This document shows positions 11,393 through 22,100 of a DNA stretch of 64,000 nucleotides, piece by piece (the stretch's first letter is position 1; the number at the start of each line of letters is the position of its first letter). The DNA is from Prorocentrum cordatum. Lineage: Eukaryota > Sar > Dinophyceae > Prorocentrales > Prorocentraceae. The notes beneath the pieces are model-generated. The model searched no databases. It had not been told where the DNA came from and was given only the letters and a program-made list of their open reading frames with translations. Made by a program: the position numbers and the translations under genes. The stretch is from positions 17,501 to 81,500 of the forward strand of contig CAUYUJ010016363.1 in assembly GCA_963575745.1 (NCBI GenBank). The letters run 5' to 3'.

Positions 11393-11744
11393 ATGGGGTT
11401 GGAGCTGGAGGATCGCGCGGGCCCAATATTGCGCCCTGGTGATGGCATGGATGTTGCTTCCATGCTTCCCCCTCGGTCCCCAGGGCCGTGGCCAGATTGG
11501 GCGCCAGCGTGGTTGGAATTGCCGCTGCCTGAGCAGCAGCCTAGTGCATGGGCGTTTCCAGAAAGTGAGTCGTCAGAGCCCTGCTACTTCGTGCCTGTCT
11601 GGCGGCCTGGCGAGGAAGGCGAGGCTGATCCTATATCTGTGGTGTTGTTCTGGATCGAGGGCCCCTTCCTTCGGCGCCCTTGGGTTTGGGCAAAGAGCTT
11701 TTCAACCCATCGTCGCACTGTTGCCCCTGAGCGTGACCTCAGGG
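11393..11744 (+). CDS. candidate first exon of methyltransferase-like gene
   Basis: ATG at 11393 in a CCCCATGGGG context opens a Pro/Glu/Trp-rich frame. It runs 117 codons to a GTGCGT donor at 11745, and the next candidate acceptor is CCGCAG ending at 11819. The frame downstream (11820 to about 11930) stays open. There is no known domain; this could be a linker region or a separate gene. Confidence 0.35.
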
Positions 11745-13993
11745 GTGCGTGTGTGTGTGCGCGTGTGTGCGTGGGGGGTGGGGGTCGGGAGGTCGCCCTC
11801 TTGCGCCCTGCCTCCGCAGGTGCGCCATTTATTCAGTGCTCTTGTCGGATGGCGTCCTTGCTGCAGAGACTACTGTTTGAGGATCGGCCGCCCTCCAATG
11901 CCGTCCTCCTCTTCTCCCCAATCAAACAACATCATCGTTGCTTCTTATTCTTCTCTCTGTCTCTACCTCGCCCCCCCCCCCCCGCCGCGCCGCGCGGGAC
12001 GAAGGCGACGTTGGAGACCAACCTCTTGCCGCGCGGCCCGATCAACGGAATGCGACGACAAGGACCAGGGCGATCGGGAAGAAGACGAGGAGGGGGAAGG
12101 TTCAGAGATTGAAGGGTGACCAGGAGAAGGAAGAGAACACGAATGAGGAAGAGTGGAGGATGAGGAGGGCGGCAGGAAGAGGGGGGATAACGACGACGGG
12201 GAGGAGGGAACATGGACGAGAGGAGGAGGATAATGAGGAGGCGGACGAGGACCGATTGGATATGATGGGAGGCATTGAGCGTCGCCCCAGGCAGCGCTCA
12301 ATCCGCGAGTACCTGGCTCAGCAGCAGAGCGCTGAGGAGATCGACAGGCTGGCGCAGCTGCGTCGTCGCGACAGCGACCTCGAGACGGCCAGGCGCCAAT
12401 TCTTCTCGAAGACCCCTCGCGTGTTTCCTGTCGCCTTGATCGAGGACTTGGGGTTGGGCGAAATAAGGCCGGGGCCGAGCGAGGAGGAGGGGCACGAGGA
12501 AGGAGGGGGAGGAGGATAAGGGGGATGAGGACTTAGGGAGGAGGAGAAGGCGGTGGGGGAGACAGGGCCGACCGCGTGCCACAGGATCACTTCGTGTGGG
12601 GTCGCATCCGCAGCCTCGACGGGCGCTTTCAGGACTTCGACTGCACGGGGGCCCCCTGCGAGGTCACCAACTGGGACAAGGTGCCTTCCCTTTGGAAGGC
12701 GTGGGTGAAGGACCGACGGTGAAATAATCATCGTCGTTGCTTTCGTCGTTGCGGGGGTGAGTAGGAGCGCAAGACGACGACCAACGGCGCGAGGGCGCCC
12801 ATGAGCCGACAGCGACGACGCGTGGCATGACAGCGACAGGACGGCCACGACGGCATGACGACGCCCGCAAGTCAGCCTTGGTCACCCGCGCCCCTCCCCC
12901 CCCCTCCCGCCCTGATCCCCCCCATCCTCCCAGCAAGAGCTCGCCGCCAACAAGTTCTTGGACCCTGTCGGCTACCGCGAGAACCGCCTGCAAGGAACCG
13001 CTCGGGCCAAGGGCGTCACAATCGAGGCGCAGGGGTCGGGGCGCGGACGGCGCCAGGTTGGATTTGGCGGAATGGGGGAGAGAGGTTTGGATGGGGATGA
13101 GGAGGATGCTGATGCAGAAGCAAGCGATGATTGAATGGGGATATAATGAACTTGAAGATGATGCGTGCGATGAGGGAAGGAGGAAGATGAGCGTGAGATC
13201 AAGGTGAGCAGGTCCTGGTTTGATGGGGTGGCGGTTGTTGGAGTCGTTTTCAATCGTGACATATTGGAAAGGAAGGGCCGTGTCAATTTCAGCGGGTGGG
13301 AAAGGGTGAAGAGGGCTCGCCTCGAAGGATGCGACCTCTTCGCGGGCGACAAGGGCATCGCGATGGCACAGAGGGCGACGGGCATGAAGTGCGATGTCTT
13401 CGAAAAGAAGGACAACGCCTTGGACGACGTCCTCTCGCCCTCTGGGCAACGGAGGCCCGGGCACGGGGCGGGTTGCGGCGCGCGCACGTGTTCCGGGAGA
13501 AGAAGCGGAGAGGCAATGAATCCATGAATGAGGCATGGTTGCAATGAGTGCTGCAACGAGGAGGTAGCATTGAGGAAGGAAGGTGAGGCAGCGGCTCAAT
13601 AGAGGAGGAGCAGGCGGAGGATGGGGGAAGTGGATGAGGATGAGGAGGAGGAGCAGGCGACCAAGAGAATCTGTAGCACGAGGATGCCAAGGGGAACCAA
13701 TCAGGATGAGTAGTGCCTATATGAAGATCACTCTTAAAGCGGTTGTGATGATGCGTGTGCGCGTGTGATGTCTAGCACTTGCGTAGCCAAGTGTGCGCAG
13801 GCTCGTGAATATCGGCCTTCGGTTCGTCAACGGGTACCTCCTGGTGTTGGGGCCGCCGTGCAAGTATTGGAACTGGCTGACTACAAGTGTCACTGGACGG
13901 TGGGAGTTGGGATGGTTGTCGGACTCTTGCAGATCGCGTCTCAATGCATGTTTGTGCGTCGGAACATTTCGAGCGTGATTGGTTTGTGCGTCG

Positions 13994-14056
<63 letters not shown>

Positions 14057-16505
14057 CTTGCGCTTGCCACCGTGTGCCACATGTTGCCTTTCGAATGTGT
14101 TCGCGCTTTGTCTTCCTGTGTTCCGCGCGCGCGGGGCAGGGGAGGTCAATCGACAAGCCCGAAGGGAACAACAGCGCCTTTGCGAGGGAGGGCAATCGCA
14201 TCGTAGACGTCGTGTGCATGCTGCTTGACTTCTTGGAGGCTCGGCCCCTTGCCTTCCTTCGCCCCCCCCATGGCCCAATGCCTGCCTCTACCCTCATCAT
14301 TCTTCCCATCTCCGCTTTGCTGTCCTCATCCTCCTCTTCTTCATCCGCTTTCTCTTCCTCTTCCTCCTCCTTCGCTTTCTTCCCGCCTCCCTCCTCCTCC
14401 TCCTTCTCCTCCCCCCTCCCCCTCCTCCTCCTCCTCTCTCCCCCCGCCCCCCGTCATCCTCTTCCCACCCCCCTCTTCCTCGTCTTCATCTTTTTTCCGC
14501 TTGTTGCAACCGGGGCGGGGGATGCTACAGAAGCACGTGGATTTGGAAAGGGTTCGGCTGAGCTTTAGGTGAGCGGGCTCGCCCCCCTGGGTTTTGCCAT
14601 GGCACCTTGAGAAAGCAGGGGCGCAGTTGAACAAGTTAGCCCTTCGATTGCTATATTGGTCCACGTATCGACTGCACTCCTTCTCGCATCTTCTTTCTCT
14701 TCAATTATTGCCCCTTTCGCGTCCGATTCATCCTCCTTCTCCATTGCTTTGCGTTGCTCGCGCCAGCGTCGGTGTCATCGCGCCGCGGTCGTCGACGTCG
14801 AGGGGCAACAACGTTGGGACAAGGGAACCAAATGGCATGTAGATGAGACCCGTAATATATGGCTGGCTTCAACATCGCGCCACAGAGAGCGCGGGGGGCA
14901 TAGGCCAACGGGGCCCCAACGCGTCCGATGAGGTGAGCTTTGAGCGACGCAGCGACGGCCACGTCCTCAGCTGCAGTCGTTTTCGTAGAGCGAGCTGGCC
15001 CCCCCTCCCCTCCCCTCAACCTTCCCTCTCTCAGGCGCTGAGCGTCAAAGGGACGATCATCATCGAGCAGCCTTCCGCCAGCTTCATGTTCCGCTACAAG
15101 CCGCTCTTGCAGAGGTTGGTGTCGTACCTCGGGCGGGGTGGGATCAGGGAAAAAAGGGTCAGGAGGGGTGGCGGGCGCATTGCATTGACTTCGCGAGAAA
15201 AGAGAAGTGGCGTCGGATAGCGGAATGATGGGAGGGGCCGAGTGTCGCAGTGTAGGAGAAGCGACGGCGTGGGCCCTCGATCGCCTTAGGTACGAGTTCA
15301 AGAATGTGTCCGTCGCTATGTGTGGCTTCGGACACGACACTATCAAGCCGACGCGCTTGATGATGAAATGCTTCGAGTCCGATTGGTCGGGCAAGTTCGA
15401 CGCCAACGCTAAGGGCCTGGCGAAGATTGCGCGCAAGGCCACTTGCGTCTTCTGGTCTGCTCCTTGTAGCTTGTGGGCCCCAGGGCGGGGGGGGGGGGGG
15501 AGTCAGAGTCGCGTTCCTGCTTCCGCCGAACGCCAGGCGAGGCAGGTGGAGCTGCAGAGCGCGGGCGCCGCCCCTGCCAGGCTCACGGTGCGGGAGGGCG
15601 CCGACGGTCAGTGGGTCAGCGGGGTGAAGCGCGGCCGCCTCGCGAATTCTGCCGCGTGCACGCCCGACTTCTGCAAGGCCGTGGTTTGTTGGCACATGTA
15701 CTTCACGGGCGAGGCTCCGCGGGGGCGACGGGGGGCGCATGTCTTGGGTGATGGGGGGGATTAGGCAAGGAGCAGGAAGATGATCAAACAGATGAGGACG
15801 ACGAGGAGTAGGGGGAGAAGGAAGGGGAGGAGGAGGGTGGGAAGGGGGGGAGGGAGGAGGCGGAGGATCAAAGTGGCAGCGGGCGGACGAACAAGGACGG
15901 GAAGAGGAGGAAGCGAATGCGTAGAACAAGGGGGATGAGGAGGCGGCGGGGAGAATAAGGGCAATTGGGCCAAATGGTGAGGAGCATGCTGATAACAACA
16001 ATGCATCAATCGTGAGCGGTTCATCCCCCTCCCTTTCCTGGTGTTCTGCGCCCAGCCTCCATCGGAGCCAGTGCATCTATGCACTTGCCGCAGGGGTACA
16101 CGAACAAGCTGAACACGATCAAACTGGCCGTCCTGAAGATCAAGAAGCTGAACAAGTCCGAGTACGTCATGTTCCTCGTGCTTCAGTTCATGAGCACGAT
16201 CTGCCCTTCGCATGGCGGGGATAGGGGGGGTGTTGGCATCAGAAGGGTTCATATGTTTTCGTCTGGGAGGCCGTGGGCCGTCTCAGTTGTTTGAGGGCGT
16301 CTCAAGGTGTGGGGGGTGGGCGATTGGGGGATATCAGCATGCGCGAACTTGGGGTGAGGGGAGAGCGGCGCCCACCCTAAGCGCGGACTCGGGCAGGTCG
16401 GCTGGCGACCTGGATGGCTACTCTGTGACGCGCCCCTGGGAGCCATGCGCTCTGCAGGGACATTGGGGGAAGGTGCGAGGCAAAGCCTGCGCGCGCTGTA
16501 GGTAG
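11393..16505 (+). CDS. split gene: C5-methyltransferase-like (SAM-dependent fold) protein
   Basis: Eleven exon candidates on the + strand. Six consecutive central exons (13276-15710) join in phase with GT or GC donors and AG acceptors. Together they read motif I (CDLFAGDKGIA), then GPPC in the position of the PCQ motif, then IIIEQP in the position of the ENV motif, then a CGFGHDTIKPTRL segment. That order is known from C5-cytosine methyltransferase-like Rossmann proteins and from a large dinoflagellate-expanded family. The PC(Q) dipeptide is kept as PC without Q, and EQP replaces ENV, so DNA-methylating activity is not assured. The first exons (11393-12444) and the last (16094-16505) are less certain, and the exact start and stop are inferred. 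Introns are rich in GGA, TCC or CT tracts. Confidence 0.6.
12291..12444 (+). CDS. candidate exon, Gln/Arg-rich helix
   Basis: Acceptor CCCCAG ends at 12290. The frame reads RSIREYLAQQQSAEEIDRLA and then an Arg/Asp-rich helix. Two donors are possible, GTGTTT at 12421 and GACTTG at 12445; both keep phase 0 with the following exon. Confidence 0.5.
12585..12680 (+). CDS. exon DHFVWGRIRSLDGR (32 codons)
   Basis: Bounded by an ACAG acceptor and a GTGCCT donor, exactly 96 nt, phase 0 at both ends. The peptide starts DHFVWGRIRSLDGRF and ends EVTNWDK. The codons are GC-ending, unlike the flanking purine-rich introns. Confidence 0.65.
12934..13056 (+). CDS. exon QELAANKFLDPVGYRENR (41 codons)
   Basis: A CCCAG acceptor follows a C-rich tract, and the donor is GTTGGA. 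It is 123 nt, phase 0 at both ends. The end is Gly/Arg-rich. Confidence 0.65.
13276..13454 (+). CDS. exon with methyltransferase motif I (DLFAG)
   Basis: Contains CDLFAGDKGIAMAQRATGMK at about 13330-13389, the glycine-rich SAM-binding loop of class I methyltransferases, followed by FEKKDN at the expected acidic position of motif II. The start is either 13276 or 13312 (both AG-preceded, phase 0). The end is AG then a GCCCGG (GC-type) donor at 13455. That leaves two bases, which the next exon completes. Confidence 0.65.
13801..13899 (+). CDS. exon with GPPC motif
   Basis: Begins after GCGCAG and ends at a GTGGGA donor; 99 nt. The frame reads LVLGPPCKYWNWL, with Cys at 13859-13861 in the place of the catalytic Cys of PCQ-type C5 methyltransferases. 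One base at the start and two at the end match the phases of the neighbouring exons. Confidence 0.7.
13998..14054. repeat. (CT)n microsatellite inside an intron
   Basis: About 28 CT dinucleotides between the GPPC exon and the next exon. Confidence 0.95.
14145..14238 (+). CDS. exon EGNNSAFAREGNRIVDVVC
   Basis: Starts after GGGGAG, one base completing the Arg codon left by the previous exon, and ends at GAG followed by a GCTCGG (GC-type) donor. The helix EGNRIVDVVCMLLDFLE matches the segment that lies between the PC and EQP motifs in the dinoflagellate family. Confidence 0.65.
15035..15114 (+). CDS. exon with IIIEQP motif
   Basis: The acceptor CTCTCAG lies after a CCCCTCC tract and the donor is GTTGGT at 15115; 80 nt. 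It reads GTIIIEQPSASFMFRYKPLL. The Glu falls where the ENV-motif Glu of C5 methyltransferases would be. Confidence 0.7.
15290..15437 (+). CDS. exon with CGFGHDTIKPTRL segment
   Basis: Begins with one base after CCTTAG, completing the codon of the EQP exon, and runs 49 codons to a GCCACT (GC-type) donor. The strand YEFKNVSVAMCGFGHD followed by KPTRL fits the conserved strand after the EQP motif. Confidence 0.65.
15537..15710 (+). CDS. exon with SGVKRGRLANSAACTPDF segment
   Basis: CGCCAG acceptor, phase 0 continuation. It contains WVSGVKRGRLANSAACTPDF then CKAVVCWHMYF, resembling the C-terminal 'TG-x-K ... S-x-x-Y-T-x-x-F' block of the dinoflagellate family. The 3' limit is uncertain; GC-type donors occur near 15696 and 15714. 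Confidence 0.55.
16094..16505 (+). CDS. candidate 3' exons of methyltransferase-like gene
   Basis: Two pieces. The first is about 16094 to 16210, after GCCGCAG, reading GYTNKLNTIKLAVLKIKKLN. The second runs from 16397, after GGGCAG, reading SAGDLDGYSVTRPWEPCALQ, to TAG at 16503-16505 or to a GTGCGA donor near 16472. They have GC-ending codons between low-complexity flanks, but nothing ties them firmly to the upstream exons. Confidence 0.35.
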
Positions 16506-17531
16506 AGGCTGCAGACTGGCAGACGGCGGAGTCTGGAGGGGGAGGATGAGTGAAGGATGATATGAAGGAGTTGGGCGGAGGAGGGTTGAGGATCCAAGAT
16601 GATCAAGATGGTGGGGATCTCTGTTCATACCCTTGCTAGCTGTCTGTCTGCCCTCTCCTGCAAGTGCCATGCCCGGCTCCTAAGATTAATGGGCCGACCT
16701 TCCCTGCATGCCGTTGCTCGCTGCGACTCTGTTCCTTCCCACTTCTCCCTTCCAACTCAGTCGTTGCTTCATTGCTGTCACGTCCTCCCTCATCTTGGAT
16801 GTTGTGAGCGGCCAGCCACTCATCAGCGGAGCTTATCTTCCGCAACGCGCTTCTTACTGTGACGTCAGTGGTGCTTCATGCATGGCATCGTTGTTGTCGT
16901 GCGCGCGATTGCCTCTCGCCTTGGTCCATGCTGGACAGCAGCGGCGCGCAGGCTACGCCAGCTCACGAGTAGGTGAACTTTTGAAACGGCACAGTAGATC
17001 TGATTCTGCTGAATAGCCTAGTCTTGCGCGGGTAGGTGCAGCCACGCCCCTCCTCCACTCCATTAGCGTTGTTTGCCGAGCGAGCGAGCGCTTCGAATGA
17101 TGAGCGCGCATGCCGCGTCTTCTTTATGGTGCGTGCTCGGGCGTACGTCGGCACTTCGATGTCGGTGAGCACGGAACGGCAACTGCATGTGATCACGATG
17201 CGTTGTGTGTCGATCAAGTATACTCGCTCCGTCAACTATCCTTCCATGTCTTCTAGTGGTGGGGCCCAGCGCGGGCCGAGTGACCCAGGCCGAGCATCGG
17301 CAATGCTTGGCACATGATTCATTCTTAGGGGCTCAGAGCGAGAGAGCCGCCAGGCAAGTCGGCCTCGCTTTGCTTTTTACATTGGGGGCCAGCAAGGCCG
17401 CAAGGCCGCCAAGGCCAGTTTCCCCCCGTCGTGCGGGGAGCGCTGCTGCAGGGGAGAGCAGAAACGCACTTCCCGCCGCGCTCAGACGACAACGGCCTCG
17501 AGATGCGAGCGACAGACTGCGACAGAGAGAA

Positions 17532-17609
<78 letters not shown>

Positions 17610-17657
17610 GGAGAGAGAGAGAGAGAGAGACAGAGAGAGAGAGAGAGAAAGAGAGAA

Positions 17658-17689
<32 letters not shown>

Positions 17690-18140
17690 AGCGCGAGAGA
17701 GAGACAGAGAGAGAGAGAGAGAGACAGACAGAGAGATAACCAAACAATACCATCAGCGCACCCTAATGTTAGCAGCAATAGAGGGAACCCAACAGAGGAT
17801 GTGAACAGAGGGGTGGCCTAGGAATCGGGATCGAGACGGCAACTTGGGCGCATTGCAATGTGCAGTATGGTGTAATGACAGCATGGCGCAGTGTGGATGA
17901 TTAGGACGTGGAGTAAGATGAGGGGGGGGAGAAGCGGGAAGATGCGGAGGGGGATGGATAAGAGGAATGAGGAGAGGGGGGAGAACGAGAACGAGGAAGG
18001 AGAAGAGTGAGAAGAAGAGTGAGGATACGTGAACACGTGCAGGAATATGTGGGAGAGGAGAAAAATAAGGAGAACGAGAAGGACGCGGGGGAAGAGAAGA
18101 GGGAGGAGCGGATGAGGTGTTGCTCACCTGTGCGGTCAGC
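16506..18140. other. intergenic region with long GA tract
   Basis: No convincing gene. The (GA)-type tract with GAAA and GACA interruptions spans about 17522-17737, and GGA-rich sequence covers about 17900-18115. The Ser/Leu and Arg/Glu open frames are products of the tract. Confidence 0.55.
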
Positions 18141-18180
18141 CTTTCTGCAACTGCACTTGCCCTTCCCCCCGGTGCGTGCC

Positions 18181-18402
18181 TGCGTTGCTGCGTCGCGCGA
18201 GGTGAGCTCCAGCGCCCCCGCCTTCGTCGGCGAGCTCGGCAAGAACTCGCGCAGTTCTTCAAGGACCCCTGCCGCCTCCGCGGGCTCCCAGGGGGGGGGG
18301 GGGCGTCGGCAAAATGGAAAATGTCGTGATAAACGTCTGGCTGCGCCAATCCAAGACCCGCCGTCGCATGAGCTCGCTTTTGCAGCCTGATGGCCATGCT
18401 TG
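18181..18402 (+). CDS. two exon candidates at a possible gene 3' end
   Basis: About 18200-18287 reads RARQELAQFFKDPCRLRGLP. After a 12-base G run, 18300-18402 reads GKMENVVINVWLRQSKTRRR and ends at TAA. Both look protein-like on the + strand, but the G run obscures the join. They could be the end of the upstream methyltransferase-like gene or of a separate gene. Confidence 0.3.
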
Positions 18403-19193
18403 GTAACCCTACGTTGGGATTGGCAGCGTGATGTTGCCTACGACTCTGAACGGCTCAAGTTTGGTAAAATGCTTACTGGGGATGGGGTGGGCGCGGTGGG
18501 CGTTCGAAGGATTAAAGGAAACACTTGTTTCCACGCGCGACCAATCTTTCAGAAGACCCCACCGCCTTGGAATCGAACGCCCCGGGCTTCAATGTCCTGA
18601 TGTCCCCGCCCGCTGGCCGACAGAAGGCGCAGTGAGGGCCTCATGGCCCCATCGCCCTAACGATCGCACAATGCGAATGCTGCATTTGTCGGCGCTGTCT
18701 TTCGTGGGGGGTAGCGGGCGAAACTGCGTTATGAAACCATCTTCTCAATTGTTGGGCCACGAATCGCCGAGCCATGCGTGCATGGCTATGTGCCGTGACG
18801 CTTGTGCGATGCACGTGCGATGTTCGGCGCCCCTTCAGGGCGTTCTTGCGTCAGAAATCACGCGATCAAAGCTAGGTCGCAGCATCAATTGAGCAGTCTG
18901 TCATGTGTGCCTACACGCACGCACGCCCGCGCTGTGAATGAGCGGGCGTGTGTCGGGGCCGTGCACAACAGCAACGCCCGCCCCGATGTCCCGATGCCCG
19001 CGGGCAGGGTCATTTGATTGAAAATGGGAATTCCCGAGGCGCTCTTGCTCTGCGGCCGCCGAGAAACCACGATTTCAGGTCAGAGGTGGCCGCGGTCCCG
19101 TTTCCAAGCACGGGGCCTTTTCGGTGCGAAAGATGGCGGCGCAAGCCGCGCGCAAAAAGAGACAGTGGCGCGCGGGGGATTGAAAAATATAGA
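18403..19193. other. spacer upstream of the hAT/PHD gene
   Basis: No gene is recognised. A hairpin of about 12 bp (CACGCACGCCCGC facing GCGGGCGTGTGT, about 18919-18953) lies 240 bases before the predicted start. The frame of the downstream gene is open through part of this spacer but has poor coding character. Confidence 0.4.
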
Positions 19194-22100
19194 ATGGAAG
19201 TCGCATATATCATAAGGGAGCGAGGAATATGCATGCCCCCGCGCCCCTGCCCCCGAGGAGCCATGCCGCCGCAGAAGGGCGCTTTCGTGGAGGACATTAC
19301 GCAGGTTGCCCGCGACAGAAACATGGGCCGGGACTTGGCAGCGGGTTCGGTGCGCTACATAGACGCAGCAGCCATGGTCTTGTTCGGCCTTGGCATGGAC
19401 AGCGGCGCCGCCCCCCACATGACCATCGGGAAGACTTCCAATCGGATCAAGAAGTTTGTTGCTGAACTGCCTGCCACAGATGGCGCGCCCCACTTCAACG
19501 GCGACGGCAAGTTTGCATTGGCGTTGCTCCCCCGCGTGTTCGGGGAGTTCTGCAACGTTGATGTCAATTCTGGCGACATCGCCGCCGCGTGCGCTGCCGC
19601 GCCGCCGCCGCGGAAGTACGTGCGGCGACTTGGGGCGCAGTTGCCTTGTGACCGTCAGCAGCGGGGCGCGGGGGGGCTGTTTGGCCCGATGCCAGCTGAT
19701 GTTGCGGCCGCCCGCGGGGCGAGCGGCGCGCTGCCCGCAGCTGGAGGACGTGGCGCGCTGGAGGACAGGCACGGTGGCGATGATGACTCCGCAGGTGGCG
19801 CTGAGTTGGGGCCCGCCCAGGCCATTGGACAGCAACGCGGGGTTGCCTTGGCCGCGGTGCCCCATGATGGCGCCGCGGCGCCAAGCCAATCGCCTTTGGC
19901 ACTGGCACCGCGCGACTACAGCAGCCTGGATAGGTCAGAGATGGTCGCTGCCTTGCACGCAAAGGACGTGACCATCGAACAGTCGGCCGCCCAGCTACGC
20001 CAGTCCGCCATTGACCTGAGAAACATGCAAAGATCGCGTGACACTTGGAAGGACAAGGCGCTGGCCTTGAGGGCGGAGAAAGAGATGCTTCAGATGGAGC
20101 AGAGCGCCCTCGTCGCGGCGGTCCGCTACCGATCGGGCGCGCGTGCTCACGTCTCCATTCAAGGCGGCTACGTGCTAGCCCTCCGCAGGAACATGGGGCA
20201 CGCTGGTGGGAAGCTGACGGCCGCCATGGTTGCAGGCGACGACCTCCACGGGGAGGTCCGCGATCCTCGCACGGTCTGGCGCTACGAGCACCGAGCCGCA
20301 GCAATCGTGAGGATGTTGGCGAAGGAGGTCGCCCGCGGGGGCGCCTTGCCCGCCGCTGAAATCTTCACGATTCGCTGCGACGCCACGAATCAGGACACGA
20401 TTGAAAAGGCGAAGGTGCACATGTCCCTGCTCGAGGTCGTGCGCGCAGACTCGCTTCCAGCGTCTCCCGAGGAAGTCAGGGGCTTCAGCTCGCGCGTGGC
20501 CAGGAAGAGCGTGCCAGGCGACATTCAGAAAGTGTACCTTGGAACGGCGCAGGAGACCTACAGCATGGCGGTCGCCGAAATGACGTCGGTGGGCTTCCCC
20601 ACGTGGGAAGAGAGGGCGCGCGCGAGGCAGGGCGCGGACGCCACGCCTGGACTATCGACATGCATTTTCGGCGTGGACGCGGGGCCAGACAACGTGGGAA
20701 TGGCCCCGCTCCTCAGGGCTAGTCTGTCGGCGGCGCCCACTGTGAGCTTCCTGATAACCTTCTGTTTTGCACACCAGTTCCACCTGATCGTGCAGAATGC
20801 CACGTGCTTTTTTGAAGAGTTCGTTTGGGAAGACCCAGGGTTGCAGGTCGTGCTAGCGCCTGCCAGTGAGGCCGGCGCGCCAGTTCAAGCTGGCGGCGCA
20901 GTGCCGAGCGGCCCGAAGTACTGGTCCAGATGCGCGACAGTCGCCAACGTCTGGCGTTCACCAGGCGTAGCACAGAAGCTGCGGAACGCTGCCGATGGAT
21001 TGTTCGACGCAGCGGCGTCGGCCACGCACTTCAGCAAAATGCCAGGCCGCCCTCTCCGCGGGAGGCGGGGGCGCATTGATTCAATAGAATCAGTGTTGGT
21101 TCGCGGCCGCGCAGTCTTGGGGCCAGTCTTCAGCGCCGTCTTCCAGAACGTTGTCGAGAAGAAGCGCAAGGCGCCGCGCGTCGGCACAGAGGAGGATGAG
21201 CGGTTCAAGACTGACCAGAAAAACTACCGCTACACCGCTGTGACGAGCGTTAATGACCAGGCGTTCTTGGCCACTGTAGTTATTGCCAACGTAGCCAAGC
21301 GCCCGCTCATGGGTTTCTATCATTGGCTCCAGAAGCGGGTGAAGGACCCGATGGCAATCCAACCGCAGTCTTCTATCATCGCCCCCTGGTCATGCCTTGC
21401 TTCCCCCACCGCCACCCCCAGATCTCCGCCGCTCCCTGCTGCGGTCACGCGAGCGCCGTCTGATGGGGCAACATCGCCCGACAATCGTCCCCAACGGTCG
21501 CGATGGCGGCTTGCAGTAGGGGGGCGGGTCTGCGCGTGTGGTGGGGGGGGGGGGGCGCGACCTGTCAGGAACACAACAAGACCGTGGCGGCCAACGCGTC
21601 CAATGGCATTACGTATGTCGGCCCGACGCCAATGAGTCTGATGGTTGCTGGCCGCGCCGAAGGAGTTATGAACGAGATTGGTGAGCTGCTTGCCCCGACT
21701 GCGCCAGACGACGAAGGAGTCTGGGGGCCTCTGTGGCCCATGCTTGGGGGCAGGTCCGTCAGAGTGGAAAAGGCAGCGGAGGCCATCGTAGCGTCGGTCT
21801 TGATTGTGGGATGCGGATGGGCGTTCCGATTTATTCGGCGACTGGCAGACTTCCCATATCTGTGGCTCATGTTTGCCGAAGAGCCAGCCGATCAAGATTG
21901 CCCGATGCGCCGCAGGCTTGCGACCGAGCTGGTGGACAGACTTGACCATCGGGCGTGTTGCTTGCAGTGGCACTTCGGGGACATGAGTGCCAAGTGGGCG
22001 GCGCACTTCCGACCGCAGTTGGAAACGGCCAAGGCGACGGGCACGTGCCCAGCAGACTTGTGCGCCGCGACGTTGATGCTGAGACGCGCGTGGCCCATCG

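Noticed and set aside
18913-18953. Hairpin as a regulatory terminator or transposon end
   Set aside because: A 12-bp stem in GC-rich DNA is weak evidence, and no partner lies beyond the 3' end of the hAT/PHD gene.
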